Assembly (NCBI RefSeq): GCF_029952525.1 | Contig: NZ_JASAOF010000010.1 | Location: 1-64,000 of the forward strand | DNA from: Saccharopolyspora ipomoeae | GTDB taxonomy: Bacteria > Actinomycetota > Actinomycetes > Mycobacteriales > Pseudonocardiaceae | Reading direction: 5' to 3' | Length of the DNA: 64,000 nucleotides | In this document: in pieces, positions 7,836-16,693 of the stretch | How positions within the stretch are numbered: position 1 is the first letter of the stretch | Layout: every line of letters begins with the position of its first letter | Notes under the pieces: model-generated | What the model saw: only the letters and a program-made list of their open reading frames with translations | Database searches by the model: none | What the model was told of the DNA's origin: nothing | Program-made: the position numbers and the translations under genes

Positions 7836-8732
7836 GTGGTGAGCAACAAGGGATTTCACCTCGCCGACGGAGAATCGGCGCGCGACGGGTACCGCACCTT
7901 CGTCGACCCGGCAACGGCCGGCTGGGGATATTCCTCGCTGCGCGTGCTGGAGCTGTCGGCCGGGGAGTCGCGCGCGTTCGACACCGGCGACAGCGAGTGG
8001 ATCGTGCTGCCGCTCAACGGTTCCTGCTCGGTGACCTGCGACGGCGAGACCTTCGAGCTGGCCGGGCGGACGAGCGTGTTCGGCGGCGTCACCGATTTCT
8101 CCTACGCGCCCAGGGACGCGCAGGTGCGGATCAGCAGCCCCGCGGGTGGCCGGTTCGCGCTGACCGGCGCGCGCTGCGAGAACCGGCTGCCCGCGCGCTA
8201 CGGCCCGGCCTCGGGAGTCCCGGTGGAGCTGCGGGGTGCGGGACAGGCCAGCAGGCAGGTCAACAACTTCGGCGCGGCGCACGTCTTCGAGGCCGACCGG
8301 CTGATCGCGGTGGAGGTGCTGACCCCGGCGGGCAACTGGTCGTCCTTCCCGCCGCACAAGCACGACGAGGACCGCGAGGGCGAGTCGCGGCTGGAGGAGA
8401 TCTACTACTTCGAGATCGCTGACTCGCACGGCACGCCCGGTGTGGGCTACCAGCGCGTGTACCCGTCGGGTCCGGACAGCGCCACCGACGTGCTCGCCGA
8501 GGTGCGCAGCGGGGACGTGGTGCTGATCCCGGACGGCTGGCACGGGCCGTCGATGGCGGTGCCCGGGTACGACATGTACTACCTCAACGTCATGGCGGGT
8601 CCCTCGCCGGATCGCGCCTGGCTGATCTGCGACGACCCCGCGCACGCGTGGGTGCGCGGCACCTGGGCCGATCAGCCGGTCGACGCCCGGCTACCGCTCT
8701 ACCAAGCACCGTCCGAAGTGGAGGGACGATGA
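7836..8732 (+). CDS. iolB: 5-deoxy-glucuronate isomerase
   Basis: This bicupin enzyme converts 5-deoxyglucuronate to DKG. At 298 residues it has the usual length. The IolB landmarks are visible: the metal-binding stretch WSSFPPHKHDED near residue 168, then EEIYYFEI, and the second-half histidine in IPDGWHGPSMAVPGYDMYYLNVMAGP. AGGAGGGG lies just upstream; GTG at 7836 or 7839 could start it. The stop overlaps the iolD ATG (ATGA), implying translational coupling. Confidence 0.93.
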   Translation: MVSNKGFHLADGESARDGYRTFVDPATAGWGYSSLRVLELSAGESRAFDTGDSEWIVLPLNGSCSVTCDGETFELAGRTSVFGGVTDFSYAPRDAQVRISSPAGGRFALTGARCENRLPARYGPASGVPVELRGAGQASRQVNNFGAAHVFEADRLIAVEVLTPAGNWSSFPPHKHDEDREGESRLEEIYYFEIADSHGTPGVGYQRVYPSGPDSATDVLAEVRSGDVVLIPDGWHGPSMAVPGYDMYYLNVMAGPSPDRAWLICDDPAHAWVRGTWADQPVDARLPLYQAPSEVEGR

Positions 8733-10591
8733 CGACGCGCAGGCTGACCGTCGCGCAGGCGCTGGTGCGCTTCCTGGCCAACCAGCACACCGAGCGCGAC
8801 GGGGTGCGGCAGCGGCTGATCGAGGGCTGCTGGGGCATCTTCGGGCACGGCAACGTCGCCGGTGTGGGGCAGGCGCTGCTGGAGTCCGGGGACCGGATGC
8901 CCTACCTGCAGGGGCGCAACGAGCAGTCGATGGTGCACGCGGCGGTGGGGTTCGCCCGCCAGCGCAACCGGATGTCGACCTACGCCGTGACCACCTCCAT
9001 CGGGCCGGGCGCGACGAACCTGGTCACCGGCGCGGCGCTGGCCACCATCAACCACCTGCCGGTGCTGCTGCTGCCCGGCGACGTCTTCGCCACCCGGCCC
9101 GCCGATCCGGTGCTGCAGCAGCTGGAAGTGCCGCACGCCAAGGACGTGTCGGTCAACGACTGCCTGCGCCCGGTCTCGCGCTACTTCGACCGCATCTGGC
9201 GGCCCGAAGCGCTGATGCCCTCTGCGCTGGAGGCGATGCGGGTGCTCACCGACCCGGTGGAGACCGGCGCGGTGACCCTGGCGCTGCCGCAGGACGTGCA
9301 GGCCGAGGCGTTCGACTGGCCGGAGGAGTTCTTCGCCGAGCGGGTGTGGCGGGTGCACCGCCCGGTCGCCGACCCGGAGTCGGTGTCGGACGCCGTCGAG
9401 GCGATCCGGGGAGCCCGCCGGCCGCTGATCATCGCCGGCGGGGGTGTGCACCACAGCGGAGCCGAGCGGGAACTGGCCGAGCTGGCCGAGCGCACCGGTG
9501 TCCCGGTGGCCGAGACGCAGGCCGGTCGCGGCTCGCTGCGCCACGACCACCCGTGCGCGATGGGTTCGATCGGGCACACCGGCACCGAGGTGTCCGACGA
9601 CCTGGCCCGCGACGCCGATCTGATCATCGGCGTCGGGACCCGCTACTCGGACTTCACCACGGCCTCGCGGACGCTGTTCGCGAACCCGGACGTGCGGTTC
9701 GTCAACGTCAACATCGCCTCGATCGACGCGCACAAGCAGGCCGCCGCACCGGTGATCGGCGACGCGCGCACCGCGCTGCGGCAGCTGTCGCAGGCCCTGT
9801 CCGGCCACCGCGTTCCCGCCGAGCACGCCGAACGGGCCAGGGCCGGGGCGCGGAGGTGGGCCGAGGTCGTCGACTCGGTCACGCGCGGCGCCGGGGACCA
9901 ACGCCCGGGTCAGGCCGAGGTGATCGGAGCGCTCGACGAGGTCCTGGGCGAGCGGGACGTGGTCATCAACGCGGCCGGTTCGCTGCCCGAGGACCTCAAC
10001 AAGCTGTGGCGCGCCAAGGACCCCCAGCAGTACCACGTCGAGTACGGCTTCTCCTGCATGGGTTACGAGATCCCGGCCGCGATCGGTGCCCGCCTGGCCG
10101 ATCCGTCGCGCGAGGTGTTCGCGCTGGTCGGCGACGGCACCTACCTGATGATGCCGACCGAGCTGGTCACCGCCGTTCAAGAAGGCATCAAGATCAACCT
10201 GGTGCTGGTCCAGAACCACGGGTACGCCTCCATCGGCGGCCTGTCGGAGAAGGTCGGCGGTGAGCGGTTCGGCACCGCCTACCGCTACCGCACCGACGAC
10301 GGCACCTTCACCGGCGCGCCGCTGCCCGTCGACCTCGCGGCCAACGCCGAGAGCCTGGGCATGCGGGTCCTGCGGGCCGAGACCAACGACGAGCTGCGCC
10401 GAGCCCTCCGCGACGCCCGGGAGGACCCCCGCCCCACGGCGGTCCACGTCGAAACCGATCCGGCCAAGGCCCAGTTGCCGCCCGAGGCGTGGTGGGACGT
10501 CCCGGTCGCCGAGGTCGCCACCCGCGAATCGACCCGCGAGGCACGCAAGCGCTACGAGGACCAGGCGGCAGCGCGCCGCCACCACCTGTGA
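8729..10591 (+). CDS. iolD: 3D-(3,5/4)-trihydroxycyclohexane-1,2-dione hydrolase
   Basis: The 620-residue enzyme is thiamine-diphosphate dependent and opens the inositol-derived diketone ring to 5-deoxyglucuronate. The order is PYR domain with the activating Glu in QGRNEQSMVHAAVGFA (about residue 65), a central DHS-like domain (RRPLIIAGGGVHHSG), and a PP domain with the cofactor motif GDGTYLMMP...NHGY near 470-500. ATG at 8729 follows GTGGAGGG and overlaps the iolB stop. Confidence 0.94.
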   Translation: MTTRRLTVAQALVRFLANQHTERDGVRQRLIEGCWGIFGHGNVAGVGQALLESGDRMPYLQGRNEQSMVHAAVGFARQRNRMSTYAVTTSIGPGATNLVTGAALATINHLPVLLLPGDVFATRPADPVLQQLEVPHAKDVSVNDCLRPVSRYFDRIWRPEALMPSALEAMRVLTDPVETGAVTLALPQDVQAEAFDWPEEFFAERVWRVHRPVADPESVSDAVEAIRGARRPLIIAGGGVHHSGAERELAELAERTGVPVAETQAGRGSLRHDHPCAMGSIGHTGTEVSDDLARDADLIIGVGTRYSDFTTASRTLFANPDVRFVNVNIASIDAHKQAAAPVIGDARTALRQLSQALSGHRVPAEHAERARAGARRWAEVVDSVTRGAGDQRPGQAEVIGALDEVLGERDVVINAAGSLPEDLNKLWRAKDPQQYHVEYGFSCMGYEIPAAIGARLADPSREVFALVGDGTYLMMPTELVTAVQEGIKINLVLVQNHGYASIGGLSEKVGGERFGTAYRYRTDDGTFTGAPLPVDLAANAESLGMRVLRAETNDELRRALRDAREDPRPTAVHVETDPAKAQLPPEAWWDVPVAEVATRESTREARKRYEDQAAARRHHL

Positions 10592-10600
10592 GAGGAAGCA

Positions 10601-12094
10601 GTGAAGACCATCCAGCACTTCATCGACGGCAAGCACGCCGACGGCACCTCCGGCCGTCGCGGCACGGTCACCAACCCGGCCACCGGCGAGGCCACCGGGC
10701 AGGTCCCGCTCGCCTCGGTGTCCGAAGTGGACACCGCGGTCTCGGCGGCCGCCAAGGCCTTCGAGCCGTGGGGGACCGCGTCGCTGGCCAAGCGCACGCA
10801 GGTGATGTTCCGCTACCGGGAGCTCGTCCACGCCCACCGCGACGAGATCGCGGAGCTGATCACCGCCGAGCACGGCAAGGTGCACTCGGACGCGCTCGGC
10901 GAGGTCGCGCGCGGTCTGGAGATCGTCGAGCTGGCCTGCGGCATCCCGCAGCTGCTCAAGGGCGAGACCTCCACCCAGGTCTCCACCCGCGTGGACGTGG
11001 AGTCGATCCGCCAGCCGGTCGGCGTGGTCGCGGGCATCACCCCGTTCAACTTCCCGGCCATGGTCCCGATGTGGATGTTCCCGGTGGCCCTGGCCTGCGG
11101 CAACACCTTCGTGCTCAAGCCGAGCGAGAAGGACCCGTCGGCGACGCTGCGGCTGGTGGAACTGGCCCACGAGGCGGGCGTTCCGGACGGCGTGCTCAAC
11201 CTCGTTCACGGCGACAAGACCGCCGTGGACCGGTTGCTGGAGCACCCCGACGTCGAGGCCGTCAGCTTCGTCGGATCCACCCCGATCGCCAAGCACGTCC
11301 ACGACACCGCGAGCGCGCACGGCAAGCGGGTGCAGGCGCTGGGCGGTGCGAAGAACCACATGCTCGTGCTCCCCGACGCGAACCTGGACCAGGCCGCGGA
11401 CGCGGCGGTGTCGGCGGCCTACGGCAGCGCGGGCGAGCGCTGCATGGCGGTGTCGGTGGTGGTGGCCGTCGAACCGATCGGCGACGAGCTCGTCGGCAAG
11501 ATCGCCGACCGGGCCCGCGCGCTGACCATCGGGCCGGGCGACGACCCGGCTTCCGAGATGGGCCCGCTGATCACCGCCGAGCACCGCGACAGGGTCGCCT
11601 CCTACGTGCCCCGGGCCCGCGAGCAGGGCGCCGAGGTCGTGGTGGACGGGACCGGACTGGTCGTCGAGGGCCACGAGGGCGGGTTCTTCACCGGTGTCAG
11701 CCTCGTCGACCGGGTCACCCCGGACATGGACGTCTACGCCGACGAGATCTTCGGCCCGGTCCTGGCGGTCGTGCGCGCGGAGAACTACCAGGAGGCGCTG
11801 GCGCTGATCAACCGCTCCCGGTGGGGCAACGGCACCGCCCTGTTCACCCGCGACGGCGGCGCGGCCCGGCGCTTCCAGCTGGAGGTGCGCGCCGGCATGG
11901 TCGGCGTGAACGTGCCGATCCCGGTGCCGGTGGGCTACCACTCCTTCGGCGGCTGGAAGGACTCGCTGTTCGGCGACCACCACGTCTACGGCAACGACGG
12001 GGTGCACTTCTACACCCGGGGCAAGGTCATCACCACCCGCTGGCCGGACCCCGGCGACGGCGGCGTCGACCTCGGCTTCCCCAGCAACGGCTGA
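10601..12094 (+). CDS. iolA: Methylmalonate/malonate-semialdehyde dehydrogenase (CoA-acylating)
   Basis: The 497-residue aldehyde dehydrogenase ends the inositol pathway by converting malonate semialdehyde to acetyl-CoA. The nucleophile is Cys281 in SAGERCMA. The motif GGAKNH (248-253) has Asn where ordinary aldehyde dehydrogenases have the general-base Glu, a hallmark of the CoA-dependent MmsA/IolA group. It starts with GTG after GAGAGGAAG, 9 bp behind iolD, and its stop lies only 4 bp from the convergent lacI-type gene. Confidence 0.94.
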   Translation: MKTIQHFIDGKHADGTSGRRGTVTNPATGEATGQVPLASVSEVDTAVSAAAKAFEPWGTASLAKRTQVMFRYRELVHAHRDEIAELITAEHGKVHSDALGEVARGLEIVELACGIPQLLKGETSTQVSTRVDVESIRQPVGVVAGITPFNFPAMVPMWMFPVALACGNTFVLKPSEKDPSATLRLVELAHEAGVPDGVLNLVHGDKTAVDRLLEHPDVEAVSFVGSTPIAKHVHDTASAHGKRVQALGGAKNHMLVLPDANLDQAADAAVSAAYGSAGERCMAVSVVVAVEPIGDELVGKIADRARALTIGPGDDPASEMGPLITAEHRDRVASYVPRAREQGAEVVVDGTGLVVEGHEGGFFTGVSLVDRVTPDMDVYADEIFGPVLAVVRAENYQEALALINRSRWGNGTALFTRDGGAARRFQLEVRAGMVGVNVPIPVPVGYHSFGGWKDSLFGDHHVYGNDGVHFYTRGKVITTRWPDPGDGGVDLGFPSNG

Positions 12095-12098
12095 GGGC

Positions 12099-13127
12099 TC
12101 ACCGCGGAGGGGCGGTGCTGCCCCGGGAGACCAGCTTGGGGTCCAGCACCACCTCTCGCGGAGCGCGCGCGGGATCGTCGAGTCGTTCGACCGCCAGCCG
12201 CACGGCGTGCTGGGCCATCTGCTCGGCGTCCTGGCGGATCGTGGTGAGGGCGACGGACGCCAGGTGCGAGACGTGGCTGTCGTCGTAGCCGACGAGGGAG
12301 ACCCGCTCGGGAACGTCGACGCCGGCGAGCGCGAACGCGCGCAGCACGCCCAGCGCGCAGCGGTCGTTGCTCGCCAGCACGGCGGTCGGCGGCTCCGCCT
12401 CGTCGAGCAGCCGGCGGGCGGAGTCCTGCCCGGCCTGCTCGGTGTGCGCGCCCGCGAGCACCCGCGCGCGCTCGCCGAGACCGCGCGCGTCCATCGCCTT
12501 CCGGTAGGCCGCGCGGCGTTCGGCGGATCCGGGCTCGTCGCCGCCGTCGACGTGCACGATCTCGCGATGTCCGAGGTCGACCAGGTGGTCCACGGCCTGC
12601 TGGACACCGGCCTCGTCGGCGGTGCGCACGTTGTCGATCCGGGTGGACTCCTCGCGCGCGTTGATCGCCGTGACCACGGCCCGGCGCCCCCACTCGTCGA
12701 GCAGGTCCGCCGCGGCGCGCGGGCCGAGCAGGATCAGCGCCTCGCAGCGGTGGCTGAGCAGCGCTTCCACCGCCTTCGCCTCGTCGCGCGACGGCGCGGT
12801 GGCCGACAGCAGGACCTCGTAGCCGAGCCGTTCGGCCTCCGGGTAGATCGCCTCGACGAGGTCGGCCTGGAACGGCTGGTGCACGGTCAGCATCACGCCG
12901 AGCGTGCGGCTGCGGTGGCTGGCCAGCATCCGGGCCGCGGTGTCCGGCCGGTAGCCGAGCCGGTCCGCGGCCTGCAGCACGCGCTGCCTGGTCTCCTCGC
13001 CCGCGCCCGGCTTGTTGCGGAACACCAGCGAGACCAGCGCGCGGGAAACCCCTGCGGCGCGGGCGACGTCGGCCATCGTGGGCCGTCGGCCGCCGGTGCC
13101 GTCAGGGCGTGCGGGTTCGTCGATCAC
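12099..13127 (-). CDS. LacI-family regulator of the second inositol block
   Basis: The 342-residue protein has an N-terminal helix-turn-helix with the hinge helix (about residues 16-70: MADVARAAGVSRALVSLVFRNKPG, RQRVLQAADRLGYRPDTAARML) and a periplasmic-binding-protein-like sensor domain (LGVMLTVHQPF, VDHLVDLGHREIVHVDGG, SLVGYDDSHVSHLASVALTTIRQD). It diverges from the iolE-like gene, with a promoter and a dyad between them. An inositol-related ligand is inferred from context. Confidence 0.88.
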   Translation of the reverse strand: MIDEPARPDGTGGRRPTMADVARAAGVSRALVSLVFRNKPGAGEETRQRVLQAADRLGYRPDTAARMLASHRSRTLGVMLTVHQPFQADLVEAIYPEAERLGYEVLLSATAPSRDEAKAVEALLSHRCEALILLGPRAAADLLDEWGRRAVVTAINAREESTRIDNVRTADEAGVQQAVDHLVDLGHREIVHVDGGDEPGSAERRAAYRKAMDARGLGERARVLAGAHTEQAGQDSARRLLDEAEPPTAVLASNDRCALGVLRAFALAGVDVPERVSLVGYDDSHVSHLASVALTTIRQDAEQMAQHAVRLAVERLDDPARAPREVVLDPKLVSRGSTAPPR

Positions 13128-13176
13128 GTCGCCGATCCTGCCCCATTCGAAAGCCGAATGACTTTGCCAGAACGTC

Positions 13177-13206
13177 TTGACATATTGATGTGACCGCCAA
13201 CATAGT
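13177..13206 (+). promoter_or_regulatory. Promoter of the iolE-iolT-iolH-iolG unit
   Basis: TTGACA (13177-13182) is followed 18 bp later by CATAGT (13201-13206). This places transcription start close to the dyad at 13214. Confidence 0.55.
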
Positions 13207-13213
13207 GTTCGAG

Positions 13214-13229
13214 ACTAGAGCGCGCTAGT
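13214..13229. promoter_or_regulatory. Operator candidate for the divergent LacI regulator
   Basis: ACTAGAGCGCGCTAGT is palindromic at 14 of 16 positions, has a CG-rich centre, and sits at the predicted transcription start, as expected for a LacI-type repressor site. Confidence 0.5.
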
Positions 13230-13309
13230 CGGCGCGCGCCAGACCTGACCTCTCGCCGATCCCGGCGATTGAGACGCACCGGCGACCACGCCGGACCGAG
13301 GAGGGTTCG

Positions 13310-14260
13310 ATGACAGCGACGTCCGAGACCACCCCGCGCACCGTCGCGGGCAACCTCTGCCTGGGTTCCGCCCCCGACTCCTGGGGCGTGTGGTTCCCCG
13401 AGGACGAGCACCAGGTGCCCTACACCCGCTTCCTCGACGAGCTCGTCGAGTCGGGCTACCGCTGGCTGGAGCTCGGTCCGCCCGGCTACCTGCCCCTGGA
13501 CCCGCAGCGGCTCGCCGACGAGGTCGGCTCCCGGGGCCTGCAGGTCTCCGGCGGCACCACCTTCGGCGCGCTGCACCGGCCGGAGGAGTGGGAGCGGATG
13601 CTCGCCGAGGTGAGCGCGGTCGCCGAGCTGACCGCCGCCGTCGGCGCGCACCACCTGGTGTTCATCCCGCCGATGTTCCGGGACGAGAAGACGGGCGCTT
13701 TCACCGAATCCCCGCAGCTGAGCGCCGACCAGTGGCGCGCGCTCGGATCGGCCGCCGACGAGCTGGGCAAGATCCTGCTGGAGGAGCACGACGTCCGGCT
13801 GTGCCTGCACCCGCACGCCGACAGCCACATCCAGACCCAGCCGGAGATCGAGCGGTTCCTCGACGCCACTGACTCCCGCTACGCCAACCTCTGCCTGGAC
13901 ACCGGGCACGTGGCCTACGGCGGCGGCGACAACCTCGACCTGATCCGGCGGTTCGCCGAGCGCATCGGCTACGTGCACATCAAGCAGATGGACCCCGAGG
14001 TGCTCGCGCAGGTCTCCGCCGAGGGCCTGTCGTTCGGCGAGGCCGTCCAGCGCGGCGTGTGCGTCGAACCCCCGGCCGGCGTGCCCGACCCCGGCGAGGT
14101 CGTGCGCGAACTGTCCACCTTGGACGCGGAGCTGTTCGTGATCGTCGAGCAGGACCTCTACCCGTGCGCACCGGACGTGCCGATGCCCATCGCCGTGCGC
14201 ACCCGCGAATACCTCGGCGGATGCGGCCTCACCGGAACCCGCCGCCCCGAGCACCGCTGA
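13310..14260 (+). CDS. iolE: Inosose dehydratase-like TIM-barrel protein
   Basis: The 316-residue AP-endonuclease-2/xylose-isomerase-like barrel has the IolE signature GSAPDSWGVWFPEDE near residues 19-33. Metal ligands are suggested by LCLHPHADSHIQT and LCLDTGHVAYGGGD. IolE dehydrates scyllo-inosose to the diketone used by IolD, and no other candidate for that step is in the cluster. GAGGAGGG precedes the ATG. It is somewhat longer than the usual ~295 residues because of N- and C-terminal tails. Confidence 0.82.
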   Translation: MTATSETTPRTVAGNLCLGSAPDSWGVWFPEDEHQVPYTRFLDELVESGYRWLELGPPGYLPLDPQRLADEVGSRGLQVSGGTTFGALHRPEEWERMLAEVSAVAELTAAVGAHHLVFIPPMFRDEKTGAFTESPQLSADQWRALGSAADELGKILLEEHDVRLCLHPHADSHIQTQPEIERFLDATDSRYANLCLDTGHVAYGGGDNLDLIRRFAERIGYVHIKQMDPEVLAQVSAEGLSFGEAVQRGVCVEPPAGVPDPGEVVRELSTLDAELFVIVEQDLYPCAPDVPMPIAVRTREYLGGCGLTGTRRPEHR

Positions 14261-14287
14261 CCACCACCCGGGGCGGTGCTCGCCCCG
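14245..14287 (+). terminator. Hairpin between iolE and the transporter
   Basis: GAGCACCGC (14249-14257) pairs with GCGGTGCTC (14273-14281), and the flanking CCCC/GCCCCG can add to the stem. It overlaps the iolE stop codon and may act as a partial terminator or mRNA processing/stability structure inside the operon. Confidence 0.5.
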
Positions 14288-14361
14288 ACGGGAACTGCGG
14301 TTCTCGCACCCAGAGGTTTGCAGTGCGCCCCTTTGGGCGTCCTACGAAGGAGTCCGTTCGA

Positions 14362-15777
14362 ATGTCCGATGTGCACAGCGACGTGCCCGCTCCTGCCACC
14401 GAACCGAGATCCGGGGCCCAGTCCCGGAGGTTGAAGGTCATCACCGTCGTGGCGACCTTCGGCGGTCTGCTGTTCGGCTACGACACCGGCGTCATCAACG
14501 GTGCGCTGCCGTACATGCAGTCCGATCTGGGGCTGACCCCGCTCACCGAAGGTCTGGTGACCAGCTCGCTGCTGCTCGGCGCGACGATCGGCGCCTTCGC
14601 CGCGGGCAGGCTCGCCGATCAGCGAGGCAGGCGGCGAATCATCCTCTGGCTCGCCGCGATCTTCCTCGTCGGTGCGCTGGCCTGCACCTTCGCGCCCAGC
14701 GCCACGTTCATGGTCATCGCCCGCTTCGTGCTCGGCCTGGCCGTCGGCGGCGCCTCGGTGACCGTGCCGACCTACCTGGCCGAGATCTCGCCCGCGGAAC
14801 GGCGGGGTCGGCTGGTCACGCAGAACGAGCTGATGATCGTCAGCGGTCAGCTCGCGGCGTTCACCTTCAACGCCGCGATCGCCGGGGCGCTCGGCGAATC
14901 CGCGCACGTCTGGCGCTACATGCTGGTCATCGCCTCGCTGCCCGCCGTGGTGCTGTGGTTCGGGATGCTGGTGATGCCGGAGAGCCCGCGCTGGCTGGCC
15001 TCCCGGGGACGGCTCGGCGAAGCCCTGGAGGTGTTGCGGCAGGTCCGCACCGCCCAGCGCGCCGAGTCCGAGCTCGCCGAGGTGCGGCGCCTGGCCGAGC
15101 AGGACCAGCAGCAGCGAGCCGGGGGCTGGGCCGACCTGAAGGTGCCGTGGGTGCGGCGGCTGCTGGTGGTCGGCATCGGCATCGCCGTGGTGCAGCAGGT
15201 CAGCGGCGTGAACACGATCATGTACTACGGCACGCAGATCCTGAAGAGCTCCGGTTTCTCGGCCAACGGCGCGATCGTCGCCAACATCGCCAACGGCGTG
15301 ATCTCGGTGCTGGCCACCTTCGTCGGCATCTACCTGCTCGGCCGGATCAACCGCAGGCCGATGCTGCTGATCGGTCAGGCGGGCACGGCCACCGCGCTGC
15401 TGCTCCTCGCGGTGGTGTCGATGACGATGCCCGAAGGGCTGCTGCGGGGTGTCCTGGTGCTGGCGCTGACCGTGACCTTCCTGGCGTTCCAGCAGGGAGC
15501 GACCTCACCGGTCACGTGGTTGATGCTCTCGGAGATCTTCCCGCTGAAGATGCGCGGTTTCGCGTTCGGCCTGGCCAGCCTGACGTTGTGGGCGGCGAAC
15601 TTCCTGGTGGGTCTGACCTACCCGATCCTGGTCGACGCGCTGGGCATCGCCACCACGTTCCTGGTGTTCGTCGCGGTCGGGGTGCTGGCCATCGCGTTCG
15701 TGGCCAAGTTCGTGCCGGAAACCCGCGGCAAGTCCCTGGAAACGCTCGAAACCGAGCTGCGCGTCCGCTACTCCTGA
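14362..15777 (+). CDS. MFS sugar porter, probable myo-inositol transporter
   Basis: The 471-residue, 12-segment carrier belongs to the sugar porter family. Its landmarks are GYDTGVINGALPYM in helix 1, GRLADQRGRRR between helices 2 and 3, PESPRWL after helix 6, QQVSGVNTIMYYG in helix 7 and PETRGKSLE at the end. It lies between iolE and iolH, so an IolT-like proton:inositol symporter is the best reading. ATG at 14362 follows GAAGGAG; an in-frame upstream extension overlaps iolE and is not credible. Confidence 0.88.
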   Translation: MSDVHSDVPAPATEPRSGAQSRRLKVITVVATFGGLLFGYDTGVINGALPYMQSDLGLTPLTEGLVTSSLLLGATIGAFAAGRLADQRGRRRIILWLAAIFLVGALACTFAPSATFMVIARFVLGLAVGGASVTVPTYLAEISPAERRGRLVTQNELMIVSGQLAAFTFNAAIAGALGESAHVWRYMLVIASLPAVVLWFGMLVMPESPRWLASRGRLGEALEVLRQVRTAQRAESELAEVRRLAEQDQQQRAGGWADLKVPWVRRLLVVGIGIAVVQQVSGVNTIMYYGTQILKSSGFSANGAIVANIANGVISVLATFVGIYLLGRINRRPMLLIGQAGTATALLLLAVVSMTMPEGLLRGVLVLALTVTFLAFQQGATSPVTWLMLSEIFPLKMRGFAFGLASLTLWAANFLVGLTYPILVDALGIATTFLVFVAVGVLAIAFVAKFVPETRGKSLETLETELRVRYS

Positions 15778-15801
15778 ACCCTTCTCCGCTGAGGACCTCC
15801 C

Positions 15802-16668
15802 ATGAAGATCGCAATCGATCCGCACATGTTCCGCGCGCTCCCGATCCGGGAGATGGTGCGCACGGTCGCCGACATCGGCTACGAGCACATCGAGCTGTCC
15901 CCGCGCGACGACTTCATGCCCTTCTTCCTGCACCCGCGCGCCGACGACGAGCGGGTCGCCGAGCTCAAGTCCGCCCTGCGCGAGACCGGAGTCGGGCTGG
16001 CCAGCGTGTTGCCGCTCTACCGCTGGTCCGGCCCGGACGAGACCGAGCGCCAGGCGGCGGTGCGGTACTGGAAGCGCATGATCGAGGTGACCGCCGAGCT
16101 CGGCTGCACGCAGATGAACTCCGAGTTCAACGGCCGCCCGGAACGGCCCGCCGAGAGCGAGGCGGCGTTCTGGCGGTCGATGGAGGAGCTGCTGCCGGTG
16201 TTCGAGCGCGAGGGCATCGCGCTGAACCTGGAAGCCCACCCGGACGACTTCTGCGAGGTCAACGCGCCCGCGGTCGATCTGGTGCGGGCGATCAACGAGC
16301 CGTGGGTGAACTACCTGTACTGCGCGCCGCACACCTTCCACCTCTCCGGCGAGGACACCGGAGCCGACATCCCGGCGATGCTGCGCTACGCCGGCGACAA
16401 GCTCACCCACGTGCACATCGCCGACACGTTCAACCACAAGGCGTCCTCCGGGCTGCGCTACATCCTCAACCCGCCCGGCACGCCCGCGCGCATCCACCAG
16501 CACCTGGACATCGACCAGGGCGAGGTCGACTGGGACGCGTTCTTCTCGACGCTGCGCGAGATGAACTTCGACGGCATCGCCACCGCCTGCGTGTTCGCCT
16601 GGGAGGACCGCGCCGTGGAGTCGTCGACGTTCATGCTCGACCGCATCACCCGCGAGCTCAAGCGCTGA
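15802..16668 (+). CDS. iolH: IolH-like sugar phosphate isomerase/epimerase
   Basis: The 288-residue TIM-barrel protein begins MKIAIDPHMFRALPI and contains LNLEAHPDDFCEVN, THVHIADTFNHKASSGLRYI and ACVFAWEDRA, matching IolH of inositol clusters. The precise reaction of IolH is not well settled; it belongs to the xylose-isomerase-like fold with a divalent metal. It lies 24 bp behind the transporter and 25 bp before iolG. Confidence 0.85.
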   Translation: MKIAIDPHMFRALPIREMVRTVADIGYEHIELSPRDDFMPFFLHPRADDERVAELKSALRETGVGLASVLPLYRWSGPDETERQAAVRYWKRMIEVTAELGCTQMNSEFNGRPERPAESEAAFWRSMEELLPVFEREGIALNLEAHPDDFCEVNAPAVDLVRAINEPWVNYLYCAPHTFHLSGEDTGADIPAMLRYAGDKLTHVHIADTFNHKASSGLRYILNPPGTPARIHQHLDIDQGEVDWDAFFSTLREMNFDGIATACVFAWEDRAVESSTFMLDRITRELKR

Positions 16669-16693
16669 AAGCCACCAGAGGAAGGGAAAACCC

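Noticed and set aside
8699-12607. A 1302-residue minus-strand open frame opposite iolD and iolA
   Set aside because: It is antisense to well-defined enzymes with catalytic motifs and has no recognisable domain; it exists because of codon bias.
14281-14340. A single AACTGCGGTT-type palindrome before the inositol transporter as a further array member
   Set aside because: There is only one imperfect copy and no periodic partner or outer repeat, so it may be chance.
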